In this document: positions 25,193 to 32,465 of the stretch, one piece after another
How the letters are laid out: each line of letters opens with the position of its first letter
Position numbering within the stretch: the stretch's first letter is position 1
Assembly (NCBI GenBank): GCA_937876435.1
Contig: CALEIL010000564.1
Span: 1 to 32,465, forward strand
DNA: 32,465 nucleotides
From: an uncultured Bacteroidota bacterium
GTDB taxonomy: Bacteria; Bacteroidota; Bacteroidia; Chitinophagales; Saprospiraceae
Direction: 5' to 3'
Notes under the pieces: generated by a model
What the model was told of the DNA's origin: nothing
Databases searched by the model: none
The model's input: only the letters and a program-made list of their open reading frames with translations
Program-made: the position numbers and the translations under genes

Positions 25193-26254
25193 TTAGAGAT
25201 TGATTTTATAAAAATCCACCAGTTTATTTACTACCTGAGATACATACTCCTCTTTCCAATAGGTCTGTATATGCGTAGCACCTTCGATCAGAAATAACTC
25301 TTTGTTTTTTGCCTTGGATGCTTTGGCAAATGCTTCATCAGTCATATATTTTGTATCGGCTTTGCTTCCGGCCATCATTAGCAATGGTTGGTTGATTAAT
25401 TCAATCTGGTCGCTGGCGTCCCAGGTCATAAGATCCATCAGACTGCCTGTAGTATACAGAAAAGTCGAATGGGGGTGTGAATGGGTTCTGAAGTAGTACT
25501 CGTACCCTTCACGGTACAAATCGGTTGGAGTATTAGCGATTTCTTCATCTGTTATGCTCGCTACTCCAGAATAAAGAATCTCACCACCTGAGACTTCCTG
25601 TATACGCGCATCCGAGGCTTGTTGTAGGCGTTGCTCAATATTGTTTAATTGAGATTTCTGAAAACCGTTACGCCTTACCTCTCCGGAATTGAACATACTT
25701 AGAGTTGCCACAGCTTTAAAGCGTTTGTCTGATTGGGCTGCTTTTAAAGTATAACCACCGCCACCGCAAATTCCGAGAATACCGAGACGATCTGCATCAA
25801 CACCTGGATATCGGATGATATAGTCAGCCATACCGTGAATATCTTCGGTCCGGTATTGGGGTCTATCTGTGTGTCGTGGCTCTCCACCACTGCCCCCCTG
25901 ATACGCTGCATCAGCCACAATCGTTATATAACCCGCTTCGGCCAGACGCTGAGCATAAAGTCCGGCGGTCTGCTCCTTTACACCTCCGTTGGGGTGGGCT
26001 ACCGCTACTGCCGGATATTTCTTCGATGGATCATAATCCGCCGGTGTATAAACATTCGCCGCAATTTCAATGGCATTCAATATATATTGAACTGGATGTA
26101 TGTGTACTTTTCCTTCTTCGTTTTGAGTTATGGCTCCTTCGTATACCAATGAATAGGGATTAGGTTGATACTCTTTATGAGTTGATTGTCCATTCGCTAT
26201 ATCTATTGTTGTCATTGACATCGATAGTGCCACGATTGATACTAAATTTTTCAT
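25193..26254 (-). CDS. Exported alpha/beta hydrolase, dienelactone hydrolase-like, Cys nucleophile
   Basis: 353 aa with an N-terminal signal (KNLVSIVALSMSMTTIDIANGQ). Alpha/beta hydrolase fold: oxyanion region VAVAHPNGGVKEQ, nucleophile elbow GICGGGGY with Cys163 in place of Ser, acid Asp300 in AGSKADTKYM and His328 in EGATHIQTYW. A Cys nucleophile is known in dienelactone hydrolase and in the YcjY-like group, so this is probably a hydrolase of lactones or activated esters. It lies between the carboxymuconolactone decarboxylase (18-base gap) and the cupin (9-base gap) in one operon, which fits catabolism or detoxification of ring-derived lactones. Confidence 0.88.
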   Translation of the reverse strand: MKNLVSIVALSMSMTTIDIANGQSTHKEYQPNPYSLVYEGAITQNEEGKVHIHPVQYILNAIEIAANVYTPADYDPSKKYPAVAVAHPNGGVKEQTAGLYAQRLAEAGYITIVADAAYQGGSGGEPRHTDRPQYRTEDIHGMADYIIRYPGVDADRLGILGICGGGGYTLKAAQSDKRFKAVATLSMFNSGEVRRNGFQKSQLNNIEQRLQQASDARIQEVSGGEILYSGVASITDEEIANTPTDLYREGYEYYFRTHSHPHSTFLYTTGSLMDLMTWDASDQIELINQPLLMMAGSKADTKYMTDEAFAKASKAKNKELFLIEGATHIQTYWKEEYVSQVVNKLVDFYKINL

Positions 26255-26272
26255 TTCTAAATAATTTAAATT

Positions 26273-26995
26273 TTACTTTCTGGCATTTACTACTTCTTCC
26301 AAAACCGACTGTGCAATTTTGCCTTCTTTTTTGCCGATTGTCTCCTGGATAAGTTCCACGAATTGATGTAGTTGATATGGTGTGAAACCCACATTCAGGC
26401 AAATGTTCAGATGCGAACGCAGCATAGGCTCCACACCACCGATACTGCTGAGCACTGATACGGTTACCAGCTCCCTTTCGGCATAGTTCAACACATCCCG
26501 TTCAAAAATATCGGTGAATAAATGTTCTTTGAGAAACCTGTCGATTTCAGGAGAAAAGGCTCCATATCCTGATTGGGGGTTAGCCCATTCTCCTCCAGTC
26601 AGTTCGTACAGGGTCTCCACGCCCCGGTCATATTTGCTCCGTTTGTCTATTATCGGTGATGCTTCAGCACCCAATTCATCATTTATGCCCTGGTCTTTGC
26701 GTTCGTCCAGTACGGTCATAAAGGTCTGCAATCCCCGGATGCTTCGCGGAAATCCGGCATACGCATATACATGGACTATGACTTCCTTGATCTGATTGAT
26801 CGTCAGTCCTGTATCAAGCCCTGCGTTCAATTCGGTTTTCAATTTACCCAAATCACCTTTGCCAGTAAGTGCAGCAATCCGCACAATTGACTTTTGCTTG
26901 CTATTTAATTCTTGTTCCGCATTCACATGGATATCACTACATAATGTAGCAATTGCTGTTACAGCCAATAAAACTGACTTTAAAAGAACGATCAT
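26273..26995 (-). CDS. Exported carboxymuconolactone decarboxylase family protein, two domains
   Basis: 240 aa with a signal-like N-terminus (IVLLKSVLLAVTAIATLCSDIHVNA). Two CMD/AhpD-like helical repeats: residues of about 35-105 (IVRIAALTGKGDLGKLKTEL ... VYAYAGFPRSIRGLQTF) and about 150-225 (LNYAERELVTVSVLSSIGG ... GFTPYQLHQFVELIQE). The CxxC pair of peroxidase-type AhpD proteins is absent, so a decarboxylase or binding role is more likely than thiol reduction. It is the first gene of the operon with the alpha/beta hydrolase and the cupin. A perfect 8+3+8 palindrome lies 34 bases before its ATG. Confidence 0.9.
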   Translation of the reverse strand: MIVLLKSVLLAVTAIATLCSDIHVNAEQELNSKQKSIVRIAALTGKGDLGKLKTELNAGLDTGLTINQIKEVIVHVYAYAGFPRSIRGLQTFMTVLDERKDQGINDELGAEASPIIDKRSKYDRGVETLYELTGGEWANPQSGYGAFSPEIDRFLKEHLFTDIFERDVLNYAERELVTVSVLSSIGGVEPMLRSHLNICLNVGFTPYQLHQFVELIQETIGKKEGKIAQSVLEEVVNARK

Positions 26996-27028
26996 TCCTG
27001 TTATTTTTTATACTCCAACAAAGTGAGC

Positions 27029-27047
27029 TAATTGGTACCACCAATTA
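27029..27047. promoter_or_regulatory. Perfect palindrome upstream of the CMD-hydrolase-cupin operon
   Basis: TAATTGGT-ACC-ACCAATTA, 8-bp arms with a 3-base centre, 34-52 bases upstream of the operon start codon. Size and symmetry suit a dimeric HTH repressor or activator. It shares ACCAAT with the element repeated near the AraC gene. Confidence 0.55.
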
Positions 27048-27438
27048 ACCGTGTAATAGTGCTCTATTTGATATATCCTTAAAACTTATGACGGAGTCTT
27101 TTACACGGTATCCTCGAAAGCCTTCTGTAGTAATGGACTATGCTGCCCGCTTTTGTATAAGTATCCTCGGTTCTCTCATCAAAGGTCTACCAAATCTTTG
27201 GTCTCGCTCATTTCATTGCCGGGACATCATACGGTCCTGCTTCTTCGATACGGTAAAAAATAACCCCATTGTAAACATCAATTACTTTTAAAACGGAGCA
27301 TAAGTATGCAAGGACATAAGATGCTTCATTTAAGTTGACGACGATCAAGACATGGCATGGTATTAATTTATTTCATTGCGCACTAATTCAAGCATCTTTC
27401 CAGCATTTCTTCCAGCTGGACTTCATTTTTCAGTCCTA
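27048..27438. other. Intergenic region without a recognised gene
   Basis: About 390 bases between the CMD operon promoter and the end of the NTF2-like gene. A 67-codon open frame on the plus strand (27088-27291) has no motif, and its minus-strand reading is interrupted. It may be decayed coding DNA. Nothing is called. Confidence 0.5.
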
Positions 27439-27891
27439 CTAATGTTCTATTTGATGAGTGTCCCGTACACTGCTAAATGTCAAGTCCAACAATTTCCAGC
27501 CATCTTCTTGTTTTTGGTAGATTTCGGTTACCGTAAATTCATTCGACACCTCACTGCCTCGTACCACGGCATGCAGAGTAATGCGGTTCCACAGGATGGC
27601 AGTGTCGTCAAAAACTTCTACCGCAACATCGTGAACATCAGCCTTCTTGTACCAAATTCTTCCGGTTTTGATGATATCAAGTTCCTCTTCCTTTTTCCAG
27701 CTTCCACTCATATGGACAAATTTTGACCTATCGTGGAACAAATCAGTAAGTTTGTCCACATTTTTCTCTGCCATCCACTCCCATTTCATTTTCGAAAGAT
27801 CCGTGATTTCCTGCTCCGTGGCAGAATTTTGCGAGAAAGACCATTGTGCGCTGTTGAGCACAAGAAGCAATCCGATAATTGATATTCTCAT
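27439..27891 (-). CDS. Exported NTF2-like (DUF4440/SnoaL-type) protein, copy 1
   Basis: 150 aa with a signal peptide (RISIIGLLLVLNSAQWSFSQ). The mature protein is a small NTF2-fold cone: MKWEWMAEKNVDKLTDLFHD, FVHMSGSW, VEVFDDTAILWNRITLHAVV, FTVTEIYQKQEDGWKLLDLTFS. This DUF4440-like group covers ketosteroid-isomerase-type enzymes and ligand-binding proteins, with no activity assigned here. It is a clear paralogue of the next gene upstream (WQWMADKNVDSLASLFHE, IWYKKADIHEVSVKIIDNTAIL), so the pair arose by tandem duplication. It is the last gene of the co-directional run behind the AraC gene. Confidence 0.88.
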   Translation of the reverse strand: MRISIIGLLLVLNSAQWSFSQNSATEQEITDLSKMKWEWMAEKNVDKLTDLFHDRSKFVHMSGSWKKEEELDIIKTGRIWYKKADVHDVAVEVFDDTAILWNRITLHAVVRGSEVSNEFTVTEIYQKQEDGWKLLDLTFSSVRDTHQIEH

Positions 27892-27952
27892 ATGTATTAT
27901 TATTTATGGGTTGTGCAAATATTTCAATGCTTTAAGTGTGTTCAATTTGTTT

Positions 27953-28396
27953 TTACCTGCCTGGACCCATCGTTTTGGTAAATGACAGCGATCCCAATTT
28001 CCAGGTGCCGCTTATCTTCACATAAACCTCCGTTACAATAAATGGATTAGTGACTTCATTGCCGCCAACCTCAGCCAATAAGGTAATCCTATTTAATAGG
28101 ATAGCCGTATTGTCAATTATTTTCACGGAGACTTCATGAATATCTGCCTTCTTGTACCAGATGCCTCCGGTTTCGATCACCTGAAGTTCGCGGTCAGTTC
28201 CCCAATGTCCTCCCATATGGACAAACTCTGCCTTTTCGTGGAAGAGCGAAGCCAGGGAATCCACGTTTTTATCCGCCATCCATTGCCATTTCAATTTGGA
28301 GAGTTCAATGATCACCTGATCTGCTGGTAAATCTTGTGCAAAGGACCATTGTCCAACCATCGTAAATAAAAGTAGACCGATTATTAATGCTTTCAT
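27953..28396 (-). CDS. Exported NTF2-like (DUF4440/SnoaL-type) protein, copy 2
   Basis: 147 aa with a signal peptide (KALIIGLLLFTMVGQWSFAQ). Same fold and motifs as its downstream neighbour: LSKLKWQWMADKNVD, FVHMGGHWG, GGIWYKKADIHEVSVKIIDNTAILLNRITLLAEVGGNEV, FIVTEVYVKISGTWKLGSLSF. The spacing of 61-66 bases to both neighbours suggests one transcript with the flavodoxin gene. A periplasmic isomerase or binding protein is possible. The substrate is unknown. Confidence 0.88.
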   Translation of the reverse strand: MKALIIGLLLFTMVGQWSFAQDLPADQVIIELSKLKWQWMADKNVDSLASLFHEKAEFVHMGGHWGTDRELQVIETGGIWYKKADIHEVSVKIIDNTAILLNRITLLAEVGGNEVTNPFIVTEVYVKISGTWKLGSLSFTKTMGPGR

Positions 28397-28462
28397 GTGA
28401 CAATAAATTTTATATTTTATAGTAAGTTATTTTATGTCCAAGTGGATTTCTTCTCCATTTTA

Positions 28463-29086
28463 TCAATTTATCAAGCCGATATTCTCTAACCAGTTTTGGA
28501 TTTCACTCTGTACCTGTTTTTTTTTATCCCCCTCCATCACGAATAAGGTTCCATCCTTTTCTATACCGCCTTTTGTCGAATAGCCTTCAAGTACTTTACT
28601 GTTCGGACATAATTCTTTCACAGTGCGAAAGCTTCTGCCTATACCATAGCCCGCATTGGTATTAAAGGGTATTACTGTTTTTCCACTTAGATCATAATCG
28701 TTCAAAAAACTTTTCATCGGTGGTGGCAACTGCATTCCCCAGGTTGGAAAACCAACAAAAATCATGTCATATTTCCCGATGTTGTCAATGACAGTTTTTA
28801 ACGGTGGCAGAAAGCCTGTTTCATTTTCTTCAGCTACCTGCGCCACTATTCCCTGATAATTTTCGGGATAGGGCGATACCAGTTCCAATGCCACCATATC
28901 ACCCCCTACTTTTTTATGGATGATTTTAGCAACCGCTTCGGTATTCTTAGTACGGGACAGATAAACGATTAGCACTTGCTTGTCCTGACCTTTTTCACGA
29001 GATGAATGTTCCACTCTCAAAGGGAAAGTCATTGACAGGAATGTCAATATCATTAACCAGGTTGCTACAATCCTCATCATAATCAT
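28463..29086 (-). CDS. Exported or membrane-anchored flavodoxin
   Basis: 207 aa. A hydrophobic N-terminal segment (RIVATWLMILTFLSMTF) is followed by a flavodoxin fold. The phosphate loop of FMN-binding proteins is VLIVYLSRTKNTEAVA (Ser44, Thr46, Asn48, Thr49), with Lys47 where Gly is usual. DMIFVGFPTWGMQLPPPMKSFLN and the late VIPFNTNAGYGIG form the isoalloxazine loops. Flavodoxins carry one or two electrons through bound FMN. An exported copy implies FMN in the periplasm and an envelope redox partner. It lies 70 bases downstream of the esterase gene and upstream of the NTF2-like pair. A repeated 16-bp element lies 63-78 bases before its start. Confidence 0.88.
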   Translation of the reverse strand: MIMMRIVATWLMILTFLSMTFPLRVEHSSREKGQDKQVLIVYLSRTKNTEAVAKIIHKKVGGDMVALELVSPYPENYQGIVAQVAEENETGFLPPLKTVIDNIGKYDMIFVGFPTWGMQLPPPMKSFLNDYDLSGKTVIPFNTNAGYGIGRSFRTVKELCPNSKVLEGYSTKGGIEKDGTLFVMEGDKKKQVQSEIQNWLENIGLIN

Positions 29087-29135
29087 CTGTATGTATGCAA
29101 ATTTCCGAACAAGACATTAATTTTTTATTATATAG

Positions 29136-29164
29136 ATTACGGAATGATTACCAATATTACTGAT
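29136..29164. promoter_or_regulatory. Repeated element, copy A (upstream of flavodoxin)
   Basis: ATTACGGA, 5 bases, then TACCAATATTACTGAT. The same two blocks with a 6-base gap occur at 30402-30431. This copy is 50-78 bases before the flavodoxin ATG and overlaps the last codons of the esterase gene. It is a candidate binding site for the nearby AraC regulator. Confidence 0.45.
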
Positions 29165-30314
29165 CCAATCCTTTATCGGTTAACCATCCGCTTAATTCAT
29201 CTGCTACTTCTTGATTATTCAGGTCAGAAAAAGGAAAGTGCGTATTCCCTTCAATGCCGGCTTCCGGTAAGTGCACCACCATGGCGTCGCCTCCGTGTTT
29301 ATTAATCTCAGCTACCCAGAGCCTTGCCATCTCAAGTCCAGAACGCCAATGGTCTTCATTCCATACATTGGTTGGTTCCTCAGCGATGTTATCCCCGTAA
29401 TAAACAACGATCGGTATCTGTGTTAGTTTTTTGAAGTCCACCATGGGTATTTCCACACCACTTAACGCACCGAAAAGTCCTGTTGAGCTTATGGGGTGGG
29501 GTAATTCTCCCTTGGGAAATGGGAAACTACTATATGGCTCGTAGGCCACCACCGCTTTAACCCCTTGATTTTTCATTGCGGTCAACCAGCCCGGACCGCC
29601 TCCCTGGGAATGGGTGATCAGAATGCCTTCGCCTATCTTACTGAATAGATCGGAGACAGCGTCTGAAATGACACCGGCATCAAAGCTACCTGTATTGGGA
29701 GTCATTTGTCTGTAAAACTGTTCAAGTGAAGCGATATCATTAGGGAAGCTGACATTGGGGAAATAATCGGGATAATTTCCGAGTCTGAATTGGGTAAACC
29801 AAAATTGTTCATCCGCGGTAGGTTCGATGGTTGATTCCACGGTGCTTCTACCAGCTTCGCCACGTCTTGGTTGGTCAAGCAGATATACAGAGAACTTTCT
29901 CCGGAGAAAAATATTCTGAAAACCATCCCGTCCGTCAGGGGTCGTTTCCCACGTTTTTTTGGATTGTCCGGCTCCATGCAGGAATACCAATGGTAGTTTG
30001 TGCGTGTTTTCGGGAATCTGATAGAATACATATGCGTGGTCCCCGTGAAAAGTTTGTCCCTGTGGGTCCAATGCATTGTTGACATCAAATGTACCTGGCT
30101 GGGTGGTTTTTGTTCCACCCACCATAAAACTGCCTTGTTCATTAATGACCATATTGGTGCTGGTTTCGTTTGTTGCACTACAAGATAAAAGGCATACAGT
30201 TATTCCACATAGTATTGATGGTATTACTAAAACCCAGACTTTTCTGAGCCCCATCAAACCCATTTCCAAAGTTGACACTTTCAGTTGATTGTGGCCAGGA
30301 TTATGATTTTCCAT
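29157..30314 (-). CDS. Alpha/beta hydrolase (esterase-like) lipoprotein
   Basis: 385 aa from the ATG at 30314. A TTG five codons upstream and Met codons at 30263 or 30254 are alternatives, the last two giving a shorter and more typical lipoprotein signal. The signal VWVLVIPSILCGITVCLLSC ends in a lipobox. Alpha/beta hydrolase features are LVFLHGAGQSKKTWET (oxyanion), nucleophile elbow ILITHSQGGGPGW, an acid in the region after PIVVYYGD, and His in EGNTHFPFSD. It is probably a surface or periplasmic esterase, with substrate unknown. It is the first gene of the minus-strand run and divergent from the AraC gene, with the repeated element on both sides. Confidence 0.85.
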   Translation of the reverse strand: MENHNPGHNQLKVSTLEMGLMGLRKVWVLVIPSILCGITVCLLSCSATNETSTNMVINEQGSFMVGGTKTTQPGTFDVNNALDPQGQTFHGDHAYVFYQIPENTHKLPLVFLHGAGQSKKTWETTPDGRDGFQNIFLRRKFSVYLLDQPRRGEAGRSTVESTIEPTADEQFWFTQFRLGNYPDYFPNVSFPNDIASLEQFYRQMTPNTGSFDAGVISDAVSDLFSKIGEGILITHSQGGGPGWLTAMKNQGVKAVVAYEPYSSFPFPKGELPHPISSTGLFGALSGVEIPMVDFKKLTQIPIVVYYGDNIAEEPTNVWNEDHWRSGLEMARLWVAEINKHGGDAMVVHLPEAGIEGNTHFPFSDLNNQEVADELSGWLTDKGLDQ

Positions 30315-30401
30315 AAGTATATTTTCCAAAAAATATGATCTATCTCCAGAAATTCCGGTAGTACAAATATCCGATTTGATCGCGAAACTAATCGTACATC
30401 A

Positions 30402-30441
30402 ATTACGGATTCTCCTACCAATATTACTGATTGGCAATCAG
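30402..30441. promoter_or_regulatory. Repeated element, copy B, with palindrome CTGATTG-G-CAATCAG
   Basis: ATTACGGA (30402-30409), 6 bases, TACCAATATTACTGAT (30416-30431), overlapped by the perfect 7+1+7 palindrome CTGATTG-G-CAATCAG (30427-30441). It lies in the divergent promoter region, 88-127 bases before the esterase ATG and about 28 bases before the AraC -7 box. It may serve both genes. Confidence 0.5.
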
Positions 30442-30468
30442 TTAGGGTTCCTGATACATAATATTGTC

Positions 30469-30476
30469 TATTTTTG
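30469..30476 (+). promoter_or_regulatory. Bacteroidota -7 box of the araC-type gene
   Basis: TATTTTTG matches TAnnTTTG and lies 22 bases before the ATG at 30499. No clear -33 TTTG is present, which fits a promoter needing an activator. Confidence 0.5.
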
Positions 30477-30498
30477 TATAAGTAAAATGCGATAGCAT

Positions 30499-31395
30499 AT
30501 GGATCAGGCATATTATTTTGATAAGGTAAGTCAATACAATGCATTCAATAATCATGAGACATTGCACCCTTTGGTCAGTATAATTGATTTTTCCAAAGCC
30601 AAAAAAAGAACAGGCTCCCGGATGACCTTTGGGCTTTACTGCATTTTCCTAAAACAGGTGCATTGCGGAGATTTGAAATATGGATGCAATTATTACGATT
30701 ACGAAGAAGGAACATTGGTATTCATTTCCCCTGGTCAGGTCATTGATGTGGAAAACAAAATAGATGTGTATCAGCCTTTGGGGCATGGATTAGTGTTTCA
30801 TCCAGATCTGATAAAAGGGACTACGCTTGGCAAAATCCTGCATGAGTATAGTTTTTTCGGCTATAACACCAATGAAGCATTACACCTGTCCGAAAGGGAA
30901 ATAAAAATCGTTCATGATTGTTTTTCCAAGATTAAAACCGAATTGAGCCAATCGGTGGACAAACACAGTAAAAAACTAATCGCATCCAATATTGAACTAT
31001 TCCTGAATTACTGCGAACGTTTTTACGACCGTCAGTTTATCACTCGCGAAAATGTCAATAAGGGAATATTGGAAAAGTTTGAAGAACACTTGAACAGCTA
31101 TTTCGCATCTGATAAGCCGAAAAGTATTGGCTTGCCATCGGTTGCCTATTTTGCGGAAGAGCTTCATTTATCGTCGAACTACTTCGGCGATCTGATTAAA
31201 AAGGAAACCGGAAAATCCGCTCAGGAATACATCCAAAACAAAATAATTGATATTGCCAAGGATAAGTTTTATGATAGCACCAAAACTATCAGTGAAATTG
31301 CTTATGAGTTGGGATTTAAATATCCGCAGCATTTCAGCAGATTGTTCAAGCAAAGAGTAGGTGTTCCACCCAATGAGTACCGGAATTTGAATTGA
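30499..31395 (+). CDS. AraC family transcriptional regulator
   Basis: 298 aa cytosolic regulator. The N-terminal half (about 1-180) is a cupin-like sensing domain (MTFGLYCIFLKQVHCGDLKYG, TLVFISPGQVIDVEN, HGLVFHPDLI). The C-terminal AraC/XylS domain (about 195-298) has two HTH units: LPSVAYFAEELHLSSNYFGD and ISEIAYELGFKYPQHFSRLF, with KQRVGVPPNEYR at the end. This subtype is common in Bacteroidota next to oxidoreductases and hydrolases. It is the only plus-strand gene in its neighbourhood, divergent from the exported-enzyme run, and is the obvious candidate to control it through the repeated elements. The effector is unknown. Confidence 0.95.
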   Translation: MDQAYYFDKVSQYNAFNNHETLHPLVSIIDFSKAKKRTGSRMTFGLYCIFLKQVHCGDLKYGCNYYDYEEGTLVFISPGQVIDVENKIDVYQPLGHGLVFHPDLIKGTTLGKILHEYSFFGYNTNEALHLSEREIKIVHDCFSKIKTELSQSVDKHSKKLIASNIELFLNYCERFYDRQFITRENVNKGILEKFEEHLNSYFASDKPKSIGLPSVAYFAEELHLSSNYFGDLIKKETGKSAQEYIQNKIIDIAKDKFYDSTKTISEIAYELGFKYPQHFSRLFKQRVGVPPNEYRNLN

Positions 31396-31514
31396 GGTCG
31401 CATTTAAAAGGTCTTAATCTTTTTGCCCCAATAATGCAATTACAACACTTATTTCCCAACAAATTCACTCATCCCTATGCCTCCATATTTCCAACATTCC
31501 CCGATGAATCACGC

Positions 31515-32465
31515 TCAATATCCAGGATTTTGTTGATCGCCAATCGCAGGATTGGCATTAATTTCTGCCTGAGAAATGGGTAGCAGCGTTTTGTAAAAGT
31601 TTCTGTCAATGGTTTTATCACGGTGCGCTACCGGTACATCCGCGAGGTCGTCGTTGTAGGTGATCGGTTTATTCAGACGCATCATATCAAAAAACCGGTG
31701 GCCCTCAGTAAACAACTCTTTGCTACGTTCATCGAGGATCATATCGATTGAAATCGTGTTTTCGGTGGCGGGTTCCAAGCCTGGCGATCGTTGACGGATC
31801 GCATTGAGGTACTCCGCAGCCAGGGCCTTGTCCGATTCCAAAGCAGCTTCCGCCGCGATCAGGTAGATTTCTGACAACCGGATGACCTTGATATTGACCG
31901 CGGTCCCGGTACTCTTTCCATCGCCAACCAGGTCCACGCTACCGCTGTATTTGTAGCTGGCTCCCAGGTGATCTTCGGACACTTCGTCGTAGCTCATCAC
32001 GCCCCATCGCACATCAGAAGGGTCTTCGCCCAAGCGCTCCAGGAAATAATCGCTCGCCATAAACCAACCGGCCGCGCTGCTGGAACCGTGCGCTTTCCTT
32101 CTCAAGTAGAACCCCAGGCTGGAGGTACCCAAGTCGCCTTCGGTCGGTAGAATCGCCAGTTCAAATATCGACTCCGATCCGTACTGCCGGGTCCAGGAAT
32201 CCACCCAACCCTCGTTCGAGTAAAGTTCGTATTCTCCGGAATTGATGATTTCTTCAGCGGCAGTCAGTGCTTGTGCATCATTGCCCATATAAAGATTCAC
32301 CTTTGCTTGCAAGGCCATGTTGGCGTAGTAATTCAGGTAACCGTTGGTGATCGATTTGGAAATCAGCGGTGCCGCGGTTTGTAAATCGCTCAGAATTTGT
32401 TGGTAATTTTCCTCCACGGTGGCCCGCAAGGGTTGTGATGATGCATCCAGTGGTTCGATAATATT
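31515..32465 (-). CDS. RagB/SusD family lipoprotein, C-terminal part
   Basis: Open at the right edge of the window, with the frame continuing beyond 32465. The visible 316 residues carry SusD hallmarks: LQAKVNLYMGNDAQALTAAEEIINSGEYEL, IKVIRLSEIYLIAAEAAL, AAEYLNAIRQR, DERSKELFTEGHRFFDMMRLNKP, and the terminal LLPISQAEINANPAIGDQQNPGY. It would be an outer-membrane glycan- or peptide-binding lipoprotein paired with a SusC gene outside the window. It is not a close copy of the SusD at 17293. It converges on the AraC gene with 119 bases between them and no clear terminator. Confidence 0.95.
   Translation of the reverse strand, partial: NIIEPLDASSQPLRATVEENYQQILSDLQTAAPLISKSITNGYLNYYANMALQAKVNLYMGNDAQALTAAEEIINSGEYELYSNEGWVDSWTRQYGSESIFELAILPTEGDLGTSSLGFYLRRKAHGSSSAAGWFMASDYFLERLGEDPSDVRWGVMSYDEVSEDHLGASYKYSGSVDLVGDGKSTGTAVNIKVIRLSEIYLIAAEAALESDKALAAEYLNAIRQRSPGLEPATENTISIDMILDERSKELFTEGHRFFDMMRLNKPITYNDDLADVPVAHRDKTIDRNFYKTLLPISQAEINANPAIGDQQNPGY

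Noticed and set aside
27088..27291. Small plus-strand open frame of 67 codons
   Set aside because: No motif, no promoter box and no neighbour in that orientation. It may be chance or decayed DNA.

Overview
The window reads as an environmental member of the Bacteroidota, most like a Saprospiria/Cytophagia-type genome. The supporting features are two SusD-type lipoproteins, a full-length SusC with an N-terminal STN domain, a FecR/DUF4974 anti-sigma factor, a type IX secretion C-terminal domain, a DUF4954 protein beside glmS, many lipoprotein signals, and TAnnTTTG-type -7 boxes. Most genes are on the minus strand. No tRNA, rRNA, CRISPR array or intact transposase was seen.

Layout. (1) 1-1525: a GC-rich fragment of a proteobacterial-looking edd gene abuts, with no spacer, a 5'-truncated mobile mystery protein A gene and a decayed mobile mystery protein B (Fic) gene. 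This is a foreign/native junction or an assembly chimera. (2) 1684-6567: a lipoprotein of unknown function converges on DUF4954, which lies downstream of glmS. (3) 6568-10652: repeat-rich intergenic DNA, a VapBC-like pair whose PIN toxin has lost a probable catalytic Asp, a Tat-exported sugar-isomerase-like protein, a short-chain dehydrogenase and a HigBA pair. (4) 10859-13720: a compact three-gene operon encoding two paralogous exported proteins and a T9SS-sorted protein with an NC..H cysteine-hydrolase-like signature. The first gene carries a 10-bp G homopolymer in its signal-peptide codons, a likely phase-variation switch. (5) 14317-24319: a polysaccharide-utilisation-like locus, FecR, SusC, SusD, a DUF4623-like lipoprotein and a GHL10 glycoside hydrolase, with no ECF sigma gene beside it and a large nested palindrome upstream of fecR. 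(6) 24704-31395: a cluster of exported small enzymes (carboxymuconolactone decarboxylase, two alpha/beta hydrolases, a cupin, two NTF2-like proteins, a flavodoxin) read away from a divergent AraC regulator, with a repeated putative regulatory element. (7) 31515-32465: the C-terminal part of another SusD, the edge of a second glycan-uptake locus.

How they work together (inference). The glmS/DUF4954 pair belongs to amino-sugar metabolism. The FecR-SusCD-DUF4623-GHL10 set binds, imports and trims a glycan. The AraC cluster looks like a regulated envelope-located redox/hydrolytic detoxification or catabolic unit. The three-gene operon with the G tract is the best candidate for an undescribed system: a surface or secreted cysteine-hydrolase-like effector with two related exported partners, possibly phase-variable.
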